The position numbers and the translations under genes were made by a program. 64,000 nucleotides of DNA from Legionella antarctica (GTDB lineage Bacteria > Pseudomonadota > Gammaproteobacteria > Legionellales > Legionellaceae): assembly GCF_011764505.1 (NCBI RefSeq), contig NZ_AP022839.1:2153001-2217000 (forward strand), written 5' to 3'. Every line of letters begins with the position of its first letter. The first letter of the stretch is position 1. Of this stretch, positions 28,451 to 38,467 are shown one piece after another. The notes beneath the pieces were generated by a model. It was not told the origin of the DNA and ran no database searches. It saw nothing but the letters and a program-made list of their open reading frames with translations.

Positions 28451-30585
28451 TTTACCATTCCCATCAAATTAGTAATAATTTTTAGCCCGGCCTGATTGAT
28501 TAGAGACAGTATGGTTTCAGGATGAAATTGAACAGCATGTATGGGTAATTGCTGATGTGAAATAGCCATCACAACGCCATCCTCACTAATAGCTGTGACG
28601 GTTAATTCTTTGGGTACCGCTTCCAATCTGGCATAAAGAGAGTGATAACGCCCGGCCTTAAATGTTTTTCCTAACCCAGCGAATAGTACTTCACTGTGCA
28701 ATACATTCACCATCGAAGGTTTTCCATGCATTGGGTAATCAAGTACATCTAAAACTCCACCGAAATATTCGACAATACCCTGTAAACCCAGACACACCCC
28801 AAATAAAGGAATACCTTGTTTGATTACTGCACCAATGGTTTCAGCTAATCTAAAATCACTGGGTTTACCAGGACCGGGCGATAAAACGACTAAATCATAC
28901 TGATCTTCTTTTAAATAATTTAATGCCTTATCAAAACGAATGGTAGTAACATCAGCACCGGTTTGGCGAATATAATTCGCCAAAGTATGCACAAAAGAAT
29001 CTTGATGATCGATAAGTAACACTTTTTTACCCTTACCTGTTAAGGGTAAATCAGCGGTACCTGATGAAATTTCGGGTTCATTTTTTCGGAGCATATCTAG
29101 AAAAGCAGAAGCTTTTAATCGTGTTTCTTGCTCTTCAGCTTCAGGAATTGAATCATAAAGTAAAGTCGCACCCACACGAATTTCAGCGATACCTTTCTCT
29201 ATACGTACTGTTCTTAAAACTAGTCCTGTATTTAAATTACCATCAAAACCAAACCATCCCACGGCTCCAGCATACCATCTACGTGGTGATTTTTCATGCT
29301 GCTCTATAAAGTTCATTGCCCAGATTTTAGGAGCGCCGGTAACAGTGACTACCCACATATGGGTTAAAAAAGCATCAACCGCATCAAAGCCTGCTCTTAA
29401 AATGCCCTCCACGTGGTCGACAGTATGGATCAAACGTGAGTACATCTCAATTTGCCGCCTTCCTATTACCTTAACACTACCTGCCTCACAGACCCGGGAC
29501 TTGTCATTCCTATCCACATCAGTACACATAGTTAACTCGGACTCTTCTTTGGATGAGTCAAGTAAGGTTTGAATATTAAAAGCATCCTCTATGGCATCAG
29601 CACCACGCTTAATCGTTCCTGAAATAGGACAAGTCTCCACTCGGTTTCCCTGTACCCTTACATACATTTCCGGTGAGGCGCCAACCAAATACTCTCCCTC
29701 TCCTAAATTAATAAAAAATCCATATGGCGATGGATTAAGTCGACGCATTTGACTGAATAACTCTGAGGGTTGTTCGGTATAATGAGTGTAGAAAGTCTGA
29801 CTTGGTACTACTTCGAATAAATCGCCGCAGGCAAATCGTTGTTTCGCTTTGTTCACAATGTCCGCGTATTCACCCAGAGCATGATCGCAACTTTTATCGG
29901 GTTGCTCAGGGGATTGATAAGGGTAATAAATTCCATTTCTTCCCAGCGACTGAGTTGATTTACCTTGATACTGAAAATCGTATCGTCTGACAAAAGCTTC
30001 TTCTTTACGGTGATCCACAATAAAAATCTCATCGGGTAAATAAAGAACCATATCCCTTTGCGACAGATCTCGCTCCTGGTGCCGTGGTAAATCTTCAAAC
30101 TGATGAATTAAATCAAAACCAAAGGCACCATATAAACCCAAATGGGTATCTTCTTCTGATTTAAAAAAAGCAAGTAATAATCGAATAATACTAAATACTG
30201 ATGGCTGATGACTTCTGTCTTCTTCACTAAAAATTTGTTTTGATGCTTTAATCTTAATCTGGCAAAATACATCCGAGTTGTCCAGTATTTCTAACTCATC
30301 CTGGGCTGCCAATACAGGATGAATAAAACCTAATAAAACCTCACCCCGTTGATTTAAGGCTTCCAAATTAATAATATTCTGCTTACAAATAATGGCCAAG
30401 GGAGGATTATAAAATCCCAAATCCCAACAGGTGTAACGTCCTGGATATTCAAAGCTGGAGGCAAAAATTGCCCCTCGTTGCGAGTTGATCCGCTCCAGAA
30501 GAAACTCAATACCCTGTTGGTAATCCAAAGACTCCTGAGCTAACTCAACATGAACTCCACCTTGCGTTTTATACTGCTGCAACAT
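28447..30585 (-). CDS. trpE(G): Anthranilate synthase, fused TrpE-TrpG
   Basis: The 712-residue product should make anthranilate from chorismate and glutamine, the first step of tryptophan synthesis. Residues about 1-505 are the TrpE-like chorismate-binding part (GTIKRGADAIEDA, CTDVDRNDKSRVCEAGSV, TGAPKIWAMNFIE). After a linker, residues about 520-712 are a class I glutamine amidotransferase with the nucleophile in GVCLGLQGIVEYFGG and VQFHPETI. The fused form is known in rhizobia and some gammaproteobacteria; E. coli has separate subunits. No trp leader peptide with a run of Trp codons is evident upstream. Confidence 0.92.
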   Translation of the reverse strand: MLQQYKTQGGVHVELAQESLDYQQGIEFLLERINSQRGAIFASSFEYPGRYTCWDLGFYNPPLAIICKQNIINLEALNQRGEVLLGFIHPVLAAQDELEILDNSDVFCQIKIKASKQIFSEEDRSHQPSVFSIIRLLLAFFKSEEDTHLGLYGAFGFDLIHQFEDLPRHQERDLSQRDMVLYLPDEIFIVDHRKEEAFVRRYDFQYQGKSTQSLGRNGIYYPYQSPEQPDKSCDHALGEYADIVNKAKQRFACGDLFEVVPSQTFYTHYTEQPSELFSQMRRLNPSPYGFFINLGEGEYLVGASPEMYVRVQGNRVETCPISGTIKRGADAIEDAFNIQTLLDSSKEESELTMCTDVDRNDKSRVCEAGSVKVIGRRQIEMYSRLIHTVDHVEGILRAGFDAVDAFLTHMWVVTVTGAPKIWAMNFIEQHEKSPRRWYAGAVGWFGFDGNLNTGLVLRTVRIEKGIAEIRVGATLLYDSIPEAEEQETRLKASAFLDMLRKNEPEISSGTADLPLTGKGKKVLLIDHQDSFVHTLANYIRQTGADVTTIRFDKALNYLKEDQYDLVVLSPGPGKPSDFRLAETIGAVIKQGIPLFGVCLGLQGIVEYFGGVLDVLDYPMHGKPSMVNVLHSEVLFAGLGKTFKAGRYHSLYARLEAVPKELTVTAISEDGVVMAISHQQLPIHAVQFHPETILSLINQAGLKIITNLMGMVK

Positions 30586-30713
30586 AGATAATACACTCTA
30601 AATAATTAATCAGAACTTTAATCATTCTACTGAAAAACCAATCTAGTGCAATGTACTACTTCATTTTTAACGTGATCTCGATATAATGAGTCACTTTCAA
30701 TCGGGATGCCACT

Positions 30714-31010
30714 ATGACTCTTTCTGAAAAAGACTTAGAAAAAATTGCGCGTTTGGCTTATTTGGATACTGAATCTTCAGATTTTTCACGACTAACACAA
30801 GAAATCAGCTCCATCATGGATTTTGTGGATCAATTACGCTCAGTGAATACTAATAACGTAGAGCCTCTTTTTCATCCCTTCGCCTTACATCAACGTCTGC
30901 GAACAGATGACGTAACAGAGGAGGATTGTATTGCTGAACTGGAGGCAATGGCACCCATGTTTGAAGACAACCTGTATTTAGTGCCTAAAGTGATCGAGTC
31001 GGATAAATAA
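30714..31010 (+). CDS. gatC: Asp-tRNA(Asn)/Glu-tRNA(Gln) amidotransferase subunit C
   Basis: 98 residues; the small subunit that stabilises GatA in the GatCAB complex, which amidates mischarged Glu-tRNA(Gln) and Asp-tRNA(Asn). The sequence has [10 protein letters not shown] near the start and [20 protein letters not shown] in the middle, standard for the family. It is the first gene of gatC-gatA-gatB, 2 bp before gatA. Confidence 0.94.
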   Translation: MTLSEKDLEKIARLAYLDTESSDFSRLTQEISSIMDFVDQLRSVNTNNVEPLFHPFALHQRLRTDDVTEEDCIAELEAMAPMFEDNLYLVPKVIESDK

Positions 31011-31012
31011 TT

Positions 31013-32458
31013 ATGGAACAATTTTCACTGACTCAATTAACCCAGGCTCTGCGCCAAGGCAAGATCTCCAGTACTGAATTAACCCAACATTATATTAATA
31101 TAATCAATGCCAATAGCGATCTCAATGCCTTTATCAGCTTAGATGCAGAATATGCCTTGATCCAGGCACAACAAGCAGATGCAGAGCTAAAAAAAGGCCA
31201 GGGTAAGGTGCTCACTGGAATTCCCATGGCACTTAAAGACCTGTTTTGTACTACAAAAATGAGAACGACCTGTGGCTCCAAAATGTTGGCTGATTTTTAC
31301 GCCCCTTATGACGCAACCCTGGCTATCAAATTAAAAGAAAAAGGAGCGATCCTTCTTGGTAAGACCAATATGGATGAATTTGCCATGGGTTCTGCCAATG
31401 AAAATAGTTATTTTGGTCCAGTAAAAAACCCCTGGGATAAAGAACGAGTCCCGGGTGGCTCTTCAGGAGGCTCAGCAGCGGCTGTTGCAGCAGGATTAGT
31501 TCCCTTTGCTATCGGTTCTGATACCGGCGGTTCCATACGCCAACCCGCTGCTTTTTGTGGCATTAGCGGCATTAAACCGACATATGGTCTGGTATCGCGT
31601 TATGGGATGGTGGCTTATGCATCAAGCCTGGATCAAGCAGGCCCCTTAGCCAAAAGTGCTGAAGATCTTGCCCTTATTCTTCAAGCTATGGCCGGTTTTG
31701 ACCAACTCGACTCTACCTCTGTAGACGCTTCAATCCCTGATTATTGTGCCGAACTTAATAAACCTCTAAATAAATTACGTGTCGGTTTACCTGACTGTTT
31801 CTTTCAACCTCACGTAGATCAAGGGATACAAAAAGCAATTCGTGATGCAGTGAAAATATTTGAAAGTCTAGGTGCTGAAGTTATTGAGATGGAATTAACA
31901 CTTCAACCGCTATGGGTACCTTGTTACTATGTCATTGCCTGCGCTGAAGCCTCTTCCAATCTGTCTCGTTATGATGGGTTACGATTTGGCCATCGCAGCT
32001 CTAATGCAGCTAATTTAACAGAATTAATCACCAGTTCCCGAAGTGAAGGCTTTGGTATTGAAGTCAAACGCAGAATTCTTACCGGAACACATGTTTTATC
32101 GGCTGGCTACTTTGATGCGTATTATCTTCAGGCTCAGAAAATCAGACGCCTGATTCAAGCCGAGTTGGCAGAAAAACTCAATTCAGTAGACGTTATTTTA
32201 GGTCCAACAACCCCAACCACTGCCTTTAAACTGGGGGAAAAAATAGCCGATCCCATCCAAAATTATTTAGCTGATGTATTTACCGTAGCTGCTAATCTGG
32301 CTGGTTTACCTGCCCTGTCAATACCTGCAGGATATGATAATAACCTACCCATAGGACTGCAACTAATGGGTAAGCATTTTAGTGAGGGGCGTTTGCTCAA
32401 TATAGCTCATCATTACCAATTACATACCAGCTGGCACTTGACCAGTCCAAACGAATAA
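31013..32458 (+). CDS. gatA: Asp/Glu-tRNA amidotransferase subunit A
   Basis: 481-residue amidase-signature enzyme that releases ammonia from glutamine. The catalytic triad is visible: Lys in MALKDLF, a Ser in [14 protein letters not shown], and the Ser nucleophile in [15 protein letters not shown]. It follows gatC by 2 bp, and gatB starts 10 bp after it. Confidence 0.96.
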   Translation: MEQFSLTQLTQALRQGKISSTELTQHYINIINANSDLNAFISLDAEYALIQAQQADAELKKGQGKVLTGIPMALKDLFCTTKMRTTCGSKMLADFYAPYDATLAIKLKEKGAILLGKTNMDEFAMGSANENSYFGPVKNPWDKERVPGGSSGGSAAAVAAGLVPFAIGSDTGGSIRQPAAFCGISGIKPTYGLVSRYGMVAYASSLDQAGPLAKSAEDLALILQAMAGFDQLDSTSVDASIPDYCAELNKPLNKLRVGLPDCFFQPHVDQGIQKAIRDAVKIFESLGAEVIEMELTLQPLWVPCYYVIACAEASSNLSRYDGLRFGHRSSNAANLTELITSSRSEGFGIEVKRRILTGTHVLSAGYFDAYYLQAQKIRRLIQAELAEKLNSVDVILGPTTPTTAFKLGEKIADPIQNYLADVFTVAANLAGLPALSIPAGYDNNLPIGLQLMGKHFSEGRLLNIAHHYQLHTSWHLTSPNE

Positions 32459-32468
32459 GGGTGATTTT

Positions 32469-33902
32469 ATGGAGTGGGATACCGTCATTGGCCTTGAAGT
32501 ACATGCCCAATTAAAAACAAAATCCAAACTTTTTTCAGGAGCATCGACAGCCTATGGTGCTTCTCCCAACACACAAACTTGTTTTATAGATGCCGGTTTA
32601 CCTGGTGTACTACCCCTATTAAACCAGCAGGCAATCGTAATGGCCATTCAATTAGGTTTGGCCATTCATGCGGATATTAATGACTTATCTATATTTGAAA
32701 GGAAAAACTATTTTTATCCGGATTTACCTAAAGGCTACCAAATCAGTCAATTTCAACAGCCCATAGTGAGTAATGGTCGATTAAAAATTCTACTGGAGAA
32801 TGGCAGCGAAAAAACGGTTGAAATCCTTCGCGCTCATCTAGAGGAGGATGCAGGAAAGTCCTTGCATGAATTACACTCTGATTACACAGGAATCGATCTC
32901 AATCGAGCAGGAACCCCGCTACTTGAGATAGTCACTACTCCTTGTCTGTATTCAGCGGAAGAAGCAATTAAATACCTAAAAGCTCTCCATCAGTTAGTAA
33001 GGTTCCTGGGAATTTGTGATGGGAACATGCAAGAAGGGTCTTTTCGTTGTGATGTTAACCTTTCATTAAAACCAAAAGGTTCCTCTGTGTTAGGAACCAG
33101 AACAGAGCTTAAAAATCTGAACTCTTTTCGCTATATAGAAAAGGCTATTGCCTTTGAACAGTCAAGACACGAGGATCTTCTGGAGGGTGGTAAGCCAATT
33201 ATCCAGGAAACCCGCCTTTATAATCCGGACAACGACTCCACTCATCCCATGCGTACTAAAGAAAATGAAAATGATTATCGCTACTTTCCTGATCCTGATT
33301 TATTGCCCATCCAGGTCACTCGATTTCAAATAGCGGAGATAAAAAATAGACTACCTGATTTACCTGAAAAAATTTACGGTGAATTAAAAAATACTCCTTT
33401 ATTAAACGATGAAGACATTAATTTTATTCTGTCCTCACCGACAGCTTATCAATTTTACAAAGAAGTAAAGTCAGCCAGCCAGGCTTCTGATAAACTAATT
33501 ATCAACTGGTTAAAAGGTCAATATATCGCTGCTTTAAATGAGCATAATTTATCATTTGACGCACCACCCATATCCGCAAAAACTATGGCTAACCTTTTGA
33601 ATAAAGTTCAAGACAACACTATTTCCTCCAATATTGCCAAAACTATTTTTACTATGCTTTGGAATGGTGAGAACGATGTAGAGGCCATTATTCAACGCGA
33701 AGGGTACCAACAAATAGATAATAGTTCTGCTTTGGAAGAGATGATTAAGACAGTAATTCAACAGTATCCTGAGCAAGCCGCAGAATACAAAGCGGGTAAA
33801 GAAAAACTGCTGGCTTTTTTTGTGGGCCAGATTATGAAGCAAACCAAGGGGCAAGCGAACCCGGAGCAAATAAATAAATTGTTAAAAAATCATCTGATTT
33901 AA
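32469..33902 (+). CDS. gatB: Asp/Glu-tRNA amidotransferase subunit B
   Basis: 477 residues. It activates the misacylated tRNA with ATP and accepts ammonia from GatA. Family landmarks are VIGLEVHAQLKTKSKLFSG at the N-terminus, FERKNYFYPDLPKGYQISQ, and DVNLSLKP-GS-LGTRTELKNLNSF. The C-terminal YqeY-like tail domain (about 330-477) is complete. The ribosome site AAGGGTGA precedes the ATG. Confidence 0.96.
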   Translation: MEWDTVIGLEVHAQLKTKSKLFSGASTAYGASPNTQTCFIDAGLPGVLPLLNQQAIVMAIQLGLAIHADINDLSIFERKNYFYPDLPKGYQISQFQQPIVSNGRLKILLENGSEKTVEILRAHLEEDAGKSLHELHSDYTGIDLNRAGTPLLEIVTTPCLYSAEEAIKYLKALHQLVRFLGICDGNMQEGSFRCDVNLSLKPKGSSVLGTRTELKNLNSFRYIEKAIAFEQSRHEDLLEGGKPIIQETRLYNPDNDSTHPMRTKENENDYRYFPDPDLLPIQVTRFQIAEIKNRLPDLPEKIYGELKNTPLLNDEDINFILSSPTAYQFYKEVKSASQASDKLIINWLKGQYIAALNEHNLSFDAPPISAKTMANLLNKVQDNTISSNIAKTIFTMLWNGENDVEAIIQREGYQQIDNSSALEEMIKTVIQQYPEQAAEYKAGKEKLLAFFVGQIMKQTKGQANPEQINKLLKNHLI

Positions 33903-33946
33903 TCATTACCCTCAACATTTTTTGGGAAATCCTTGCATATAACAAC

Positions 33947-33965
33947 AGGCTGTGTTTTACAGCCT
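33947..33965. terminator. Bidirectional stem-loop between gatB and rnpB
   Basis: AGGCTGT (33947-33953) and ACAGCCT (33959-33965) form a 7-bp stem with a 5-nt loop, between convergent gatB and rnpB. The T-tracts on both sides are short, so termination strength is uncertain. Confidence 0.45.
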
Positions 33966-34015
33966 GGCTAATTTTGCTGGCAAAAATTTTTCAAATGGAG
34001 GTGTTCCAAGAATAG

Positions 34016-34416
34016 AAGAGTCGGTCGATAAGCCGGGTTCTGTCGTGAGCAACCATTCATCTGGGACATACGTCACCGCATGCCTCAAGCGACCTACCCG
34101 AATCCCGTACGGGCCGCACGTTATGACTTTACAGTCAGATGGATTCCTATTTGGTCTTGCTCCGGGTGGGGTTTTCCCTGCCACGACTGTTGCCAGTCGC
34201 GCGGTGCGCTCTTACCGCACCATTTCACCCTTACCCGATTGTTACAAGAACAAACGGGCGGTATATTTTCTGTGGCACTTTCCGTAGGTTCACACCTCCC
34301 AGGAGTTACCTGGCACCCTGCCCTATGGAGCCCGGACTTTCCTCCCTTTATTCTGAAATAAAGAGCGATTGCCTGACCGACTCTGGAATTGATAGTATCA
34401 GAGTGACCAGCTAAAG
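34016..34416 (-). ncRNA. rnpB: RNase P RNA (bacterial class A)
   Basis: The catalytic RNA of RNase P, which matures tRNA 5' ends. Read on the minus strand it begins AGCTGGTCACTCTG and includes the universally conserved GGAGGAAAGTCCGGGCTCC (about 34337-34355) and AGGGTGCCAGGTAAC. It also has the GGTAAGGGTGAAA-GGTGCGGTAAGAGCGCACCG block (about 34204-34238), and ends with ACGACAGAACCCGGCTTATC before the pairing 3' end at about 34016-34020. The overall length of about 400 nt fits. Several open frames on both strands here are spurious. Confidence 0.95.
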
Positions 34417-34479
34417 ACCACAAATAACATTTAAATTTTGGAAATTTGAGGAAGAATCCAGTTTAAAACAATCTCTAAA

Positions 34480-34767
34480 TTAGAAATCACGGGTACCGAT
34501 AAACTCATCATCAAAATAACGCTTCAGTTTAGTACGTAACGTACCACGGCTTACACCAAGAACTCGAGCAGCTTTTGATTGATTATAACGAGTTAATTCC
34601 ATAACAGTACGAAATAAAGGCGCTTCTACTTCTTCAACAATTAATTGATATAAATTCAGATTGGCATCTTTATTACCAACACTGGTTAAATATCCTTTAA
34701 CTGCATTAATCACTTGATGCGAAAGTGCCTCGTTACCTTGCACCGCTTCTTGCATTACTGCATTCAT
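34480..34767 (-). CDS. fis: Fis-family DNA-binding protein
   Basis: 95 residues. The C-terminal half is the Fis helix-turn-helix (LTRYNQSKAARVLGVSRGTLRTKLKRY), and the N-terminal part supplies the dimerisation helices. Fis is a nucleoid-associated regulator; Legionella genomes carry several fis paralogues, and this one lies upstream-adjacent to rnpB on the same strand. A long AT-rich spacer (34768-35167) precedes it and presumably carries its promoter. Confidence 0.88.
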   Translation of the reverse strand: MNAVMQEAVQGNEALSHQVINAVKGYLTSVGNKDANLNLYQLIVEEVEAPLFRTVMELTRYNQSKAARVLGVSRGTLRTKLKRYFDDEFIGTRDF

Positions 34768-35167
34768 TTTAATCTCCTAGTACAAATTAATGAATATTTC
34801 TTAGGCTCAGTAAACAACCCGCACCGAACTCCATGTCCGATATAATATCAAATATTCCAAAGAGTGTAAACATTGTTTCAATGATATTCATTTATTAAGG
34901 GAAGATTAAGGAAAATTATTGTATCATTTTCGAGGGAATTGTAAAAATAATTGTATGATTTTTTTAACTATTTTGACCAAATTATGATAAAGTTTTAAAA
35001 TAATTTAAATTTTGGTTACACAGTCAAATATTTACCCAATAATGTGAGAACTCTTGCCTTCCAAACGGATAATTCATTTTTAGATTGTACCAAAGACTAA
35101 TTATTACGATTGATATACCTGACTCATTACGAGATAATCCAGCAAACTTAAACTTTTCTGAGCTATA
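34768..35167. other. AT-rich divergent intergenic region upstream of fis
   Basis: About 400 bp, very AT-rich with several A/T tracts and no gene. It should contain promoters for fis (leftward) and the orphan gene at 35168 (rightward). No specific operator could be defined by eye. Confidence 0.4.
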
Positions 35168-35554
35168 ATGAGCAATTCAACTAAAGAAATAATGGCTTTA
35201 ATTGCAACTGATTACGCCCTTTACTCTCAAAAGCACCATGACAAGCACCCATCAAATCAATTTGTAGATGAAATGTGCATAGTCCGTGCTGAAATTTTGC
35301 TTTTAACATGCAATAGAATAAAGGAGCATCAAAAAAAACTTTCTCAAAAAGGCATAGAAAAAAGTAAATCTAAGCTATCACCCGCAGAAGCAACCCTGAC
35401 TTATAAAATTGCACCTACCCCGGAATATGCCCAATTTTTTAGAGCTCCATGGAAGCATAAATCGGAACAAGCCGATGACGAGTTACAATCCATCTCTGTC
35501 ACCGAACATTCAGAATCGATTGAAGTCAATGTGCATATTAAATTTAAATCTTAG
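35168..35554 (+). CDS. Small orphan protein
   Basis: 128 residues, not recognised. It has no signal peptide or membrane helix. The N-terminal half is helical and charged (LLTCNRIKEHQKKLSQKGIEKSKSK), and the C-terminal half is acidic with an alternating pattern that suggests beta strands (SESIEVNVHIKFKS). Upstream bases give no strong ribosome site. It stands alone between fis and the Fe-S gene cluster, which is on the opposite strand. Confidence 0.6.
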   Translation: MSNSTKEIMALIATDYALYSQKHHDKHPSNQFVDEMCIVRAEILLLTCNRIKEHQKKLSQKGIEKSKSKLSPAEATLTYKIAPTPEYAQFFRAPWKHKSEQADDELQSISVTEHSESIEVNVHIKFKS

Positions 35555-35674
35555 TTGGTAGGTGGACAATCAGGAACCATCAGTTGAGCTGATAGTATTC
35601 ACTATTTAGAGAGCATCCATCAACTCAAGTTATAACGGAACGATCCATACCTTTCAGGTACAACCTAATTGACA

Positions 35675-36037
35675 TCAGCCAACAGTAAAGCTTTCACCAC
35701 AACCACATTGACCCGTTTGATTGGGATTATTAAAAATGAACTTATAGTTAAATCCTTGTTTAACATAATCGACCTGCATATCCTTAAGAAATGGATAGCT
35801 TGCCTTATCAATGCACACGATATAATCCCCGGATAAAGGCACGATCATATCCCCTTCCAAAGGCTTTGTTACATAATCGACAACATATGAAAATCCCGAA
35901 CACCCTGTTTTCTTAACAGACAAACGAACACCCCTATGTTCTGAATTTTTAGCCAGATATGAAATCAGGTGTTGTTTCGCTGATTCACTGAAACTAATTT
36001 CAGGTTTTTCTGTAGTATGTTGTATCACGACACTCAT
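35675..36037 (-). CDS. iscA: A-type iron-sulfur carrier (IscA/HesB family)
   Basis: 120 residues that should receive and pass on Fe-S clusters. The three ligand cysteines are conserved: KKTGCSGFSY and GQCGCGESF near the C-terminus. It overlaps the IscU-like gene by 4 bp and closes the iscS / iscU-like / iscA unit. It could alternatively be SufA or ErpA by function, and the short sequence does not separate them. Confidence 0.85.
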   Translation of the reverse strand: MSVVIQHTTEKPEISFSESAKQHLISYLAKNSEHRGVRLSVKKTGCSGFSYVVDYVTKPLEGDMIVPLSGDYIVCIDKASYPFLKDMQVDYVKQGFNYKFIFNNPNQTGQCGCGESFTVG

Positions 36038-36426
36038 GATTTATAATCCTCTAATTTCTTTTTCATTAAAGTCAAAACCTCTTTATAAACATCCTCAACC
36101 TGTAGCGCAACGGGATACTGGTGAGTCGGTATTTCTAATTCTTTAATCAATGTCTGATAAGTTATTGACATAACACTGTCTAATTCCCTGCCCTGTGATT
36201 GACGACACAACCATTCAAGGGCTGCAATCACATAGGGATTTCCTATTGCTCGAAAACGAGCCTTACTAATTAATGACCTTTTAGTGCACTGCAAGTACAA
36301 GTCTATTCTTGTAGCGCTCAGATTGTTTTGACTGCTTCTAAAATGTACCGTTAATGGGGAAGCTAAATCAATGATTCCAACATGTTGAGGCAGAAAAAAA
36401 CAATCCTCTACTATTTCATTATACAT
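36034..36426 (-). CDS. IscU-fold protein lacking the three cluster-ligand cysteines
   Basis: 130 residues that align with the IscU scaffold by overall plan: an N-terminal YNEIVEDCFFLPQHVGIID like the IscU start, ARFRAIGNPYVIAALEW where IscU has a G-C-G-S segment, and ELEIPTHQYPVALQVEDVYKEVL where IscU has the H-C-S-x-L-A-E-D segment. None of the three cysteines that hold the nascent cluster is kept at these places. The two cysteines elsewhere (YLQC, WLCRQ) are not in ligand positions. It lies 12 bp after iscS. It may be a regulatory or structural partner rather than a scaffold. Confidence 0.7.
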   Translation of the reverse strand: MYNEIVEDCFFLPQHVGIIDLASPLTVHFRSSQNNLSATRIDLYLQCTKRSLISKARFRAIGNPYVIAALEWLCRQSQGRELDSVMSITYQTLIKELEIPTHQYPVALQVEDVYKEVLTLMKKKLEDYKS

Positions 36427-36438
36427 CTTTATTATACA

Positions 36439-37611
36439 TCATAGTGGTGAAATTTCTTGCAATCGTTTTATTTGTTTACACATTATAGCAATCGCTTGGT
36501 GAATATGCTTCTCTTCGGTAAAACGCCCTATTGCTAACCGGACTGCATTCTGCGCTAAATCATCCGACAGGCCTAATGATTTTAGTACATAGGAAGGTTG
36601 TATACTTGCAGAAGAGCAAGCCGAAGTTGTCGACAAAGCTAATTCTCTCAAAGCCAGCAATAAAGAATCTCCATCGAGTCCTGCAAAGCTCATATTGAGA
36701 TTTCCCGCAACTCTCTTGTGTTGATGTCCGTTCAGCTGGATCCCGGGTAAGTGTCGAATACCCTCCCATAATTGATTTCGATAATTTAAAATGCGAGCCT
36801 GTTCTTCCTGCCGCGTGCTTTCTGCCAAGGTAAAAGCCATACCCATACCTACAATTTGATGAGTGGCCAGAGTCCCTGAACGAAAGCCTCCTTCATGACC
36901 ACCACCAAAAGTTTGAGCTTGTAAACGAATTCGCGGTTTATGGCGTATGTACAATGCACCTATACCTTTAGGACCGTAATTTTTATGCCCGGAAAATGAC
37001 ATTAAATCTACAGAAAGTTGCTGCAGATCAATCTCGACTTTTCCAGCACTTTGCGCTGCATCCACATGAAAAATGATCCCCTTATCACGTAATAGTTCGC
37101 CTAGAGCAGCAATATTCTGGATGACACCAATTTCATTATTAACATGCATAATGGATACTAAAATTGTATCCTGACGTAGTGCCTGTTCTAATTTTTCAAT
37201 ATCCAGCAAACCATCAGGTTGGGGATCAAGATAAGTAACTTCATAGCCTTCTTTTTCCAATTGGTAAAAACTATCCAATACCGCTTTATGCTCAGTACTC
37301 ATAGTTACTAAATGCCTTCCTTTATTCTTATAAAAATGAGCAGCACCTATAATGGCCAAATTATCCGATTCAGTAGCACCGGAAGTAAAGACGATATCCT
37401 GTATTGATGCATTAATTGAGTCAGCAATTTGGCCGCGCGCTTGTTCAACTGCCAAAGCAGCTTCTTTGCCATAAATATGCGTTGTCGATGCAGGATTGCC
37501 AAAATGTCCCTCAGGCCCTAAATATTTAATCATCTGCTCCACCACTCGTGGATCAACCGGTGTTGTAGCCATATAATCAAAATAAATCGGCTTATTGATC
37601 ATCCTAATCAC
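36439..37611 (-). CDS. iscS: Cysteine desulfurase
   Basis: 390-residue PLP enzyme that moves sulfur from cysteine for Fe-S cluster and thio-tRNA synthesis. It has the N-terminal [14 protein letters not shown], the PLP lysine in [17 protein letters not shown], and the persulfide cysteine on the mobile loop [16 protein letters not shown], a group I (IscS/NifS) loop. MINKPIYFD, three codons in, may be the real start. The stop of trmJ overlaps its start by 8 bp. No iscR, hscBA or fdx genes are adjacent. Confidence 0.92.
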   Translation of the reverse strand: MIRMINKPIYFDYMATTPVDPRVVEQMIKYLGPEGHFGNPASTTHIYGKEAALAVEQARGQIADSINASIQDIVFTSGATESDNLAIIGAAHFYKNKGRHLVTMSTEHKAVLDSFYQLEKEGYEVTYLDPQPDGLLDIEKLEQALRQDTILVSIMHVNNEIGVIQNIAALGELLRDKGIIFHVDAAQSAGKVEIDLQQLSVDLMSFSGHKNYGPKGIGALYIRHKPRIRLQAQTFGGGHEGGFRSGTLATHQIVGMGMAFTLAESTRQEEQARILNYRNQLWEGIRHLPGIQLNGHQHKRVAGNLNMSFAGLDGDSLLLALRELALSTTSACSSASIQPSYVLKSLGLSDDLAQNAVRLAIGRFTEEKHIHQAIAIMCKQIKRLQEISPL

Positions 37612-38347
37612 TCCTGTGCTTTTTACTTGCCCACTCCAATGATTTTTGGACCTGACTCAACATTCCCCGTAAAATACTGACTTCCATTTTTTCTAAATTA
37701 GTTCGGTTAAATAACCGTCTGACACGTTGCATTAAGCGCCGTGGGTTTGCAGTCTTCAAAAATTGAATCTCAATAAATACCTCTTTCAGATGATCATAAA
37801 ACTGTTCTATCTCATCTGCAGTAGCATATTCACCTACCCGCTTTGTAACTTCTGCCTGAGGTGATAACAAGTTCATCCGCAACTCATATGCAACAATTTG
37901 TACTGCCTGGGATAAATTAAGTGAGCTGTAATCAGGGTTACTCGGTATGTGTATGTGATAATGACATTTTAGAAGTTCTTCATTAGTCAGGCCAGCATGC
38001 TCTCGACCAAATACAATGGCTACCTGGGTATTATCTGATTGTTCACTAACCAACTTTGCACATGAGGAGGGTATTAATCCTGGTAACGATAAATCACGAG
38101 GCCTTGCACTGGTAGCCAGTATTAACTGACATCCTGTTAACGCTTCCTCCAAAGTACGAGTCACTACTGCATGTTCCAGAATATCATCAGCGCCAGCTGC
38201 CATTTCTTTGGCTTTATAGTCAGGAAAAGATTTTGGCGTAACCAAATAGAGTGAATTTACACCCATGGTTTTCATCGCTCTTGCTGTAGAACCAATATTG
38301 CCCGGATGAGAAGTGGCAACTAATACGATACGAATTGAGCTTAGCTT
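37604..38347 (-). CDS. trmJ: tRNA (cytidine/uridine-2'-O-)-methyltransferase
   Basis: SPOUT-class enzyme that methylates the ribose at tRNA position 32. I set the start at 38347 ([21 protein letters not shown]), which matches the length of E. coli TrmJ (246); the frame is open to 38380. Motifs are [19 protein letters not shown], the knot [13 protein letters not shown], and [17 protein letters not shown]. It is the first gene of the trmJ-iscS-iscU-like-iscA unit and diverges from suhB. Confidence 0.9.
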   Translation of the reverse strand, partial: KLSSIRIVLVATSHPGNIGSTARAMKTMGVNSLYLVTPKSFPDYKAKEMAAGADDILEHAVVTRTLEEALTGCQLILATSARPRDLSLPGLIPSSCAKLVSEQSDNTQVAIVFGREHAGLTNEELLKCHYHIHIPSNPDYSSLNLSQAVQIVAYELRMNLLSPQAEVTKRVGEYATADEIEQFYDHLKEVFIEIQFLKTANPRRLMQRVRRLFNRTNLEKMEVSILRGMLSQVQKSLEWASKKHRSD

Positions 38348-38467
38348 CATAAAAAAACTTATAATTAATACAATATCCAACTATATCACAGCATTTATTG
38401 ATTGGACTTCTCTCTGAATAAAAAAAATGTGGTAGAATCGCTGATTTTTTAAATAAAGAGTATATCC

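Noticed and set aside
33952-34423. Several open frames on both strands over 33952-34423
   Set aside because: The segment is RNase P RNA with its conserved core; the frames are chance.
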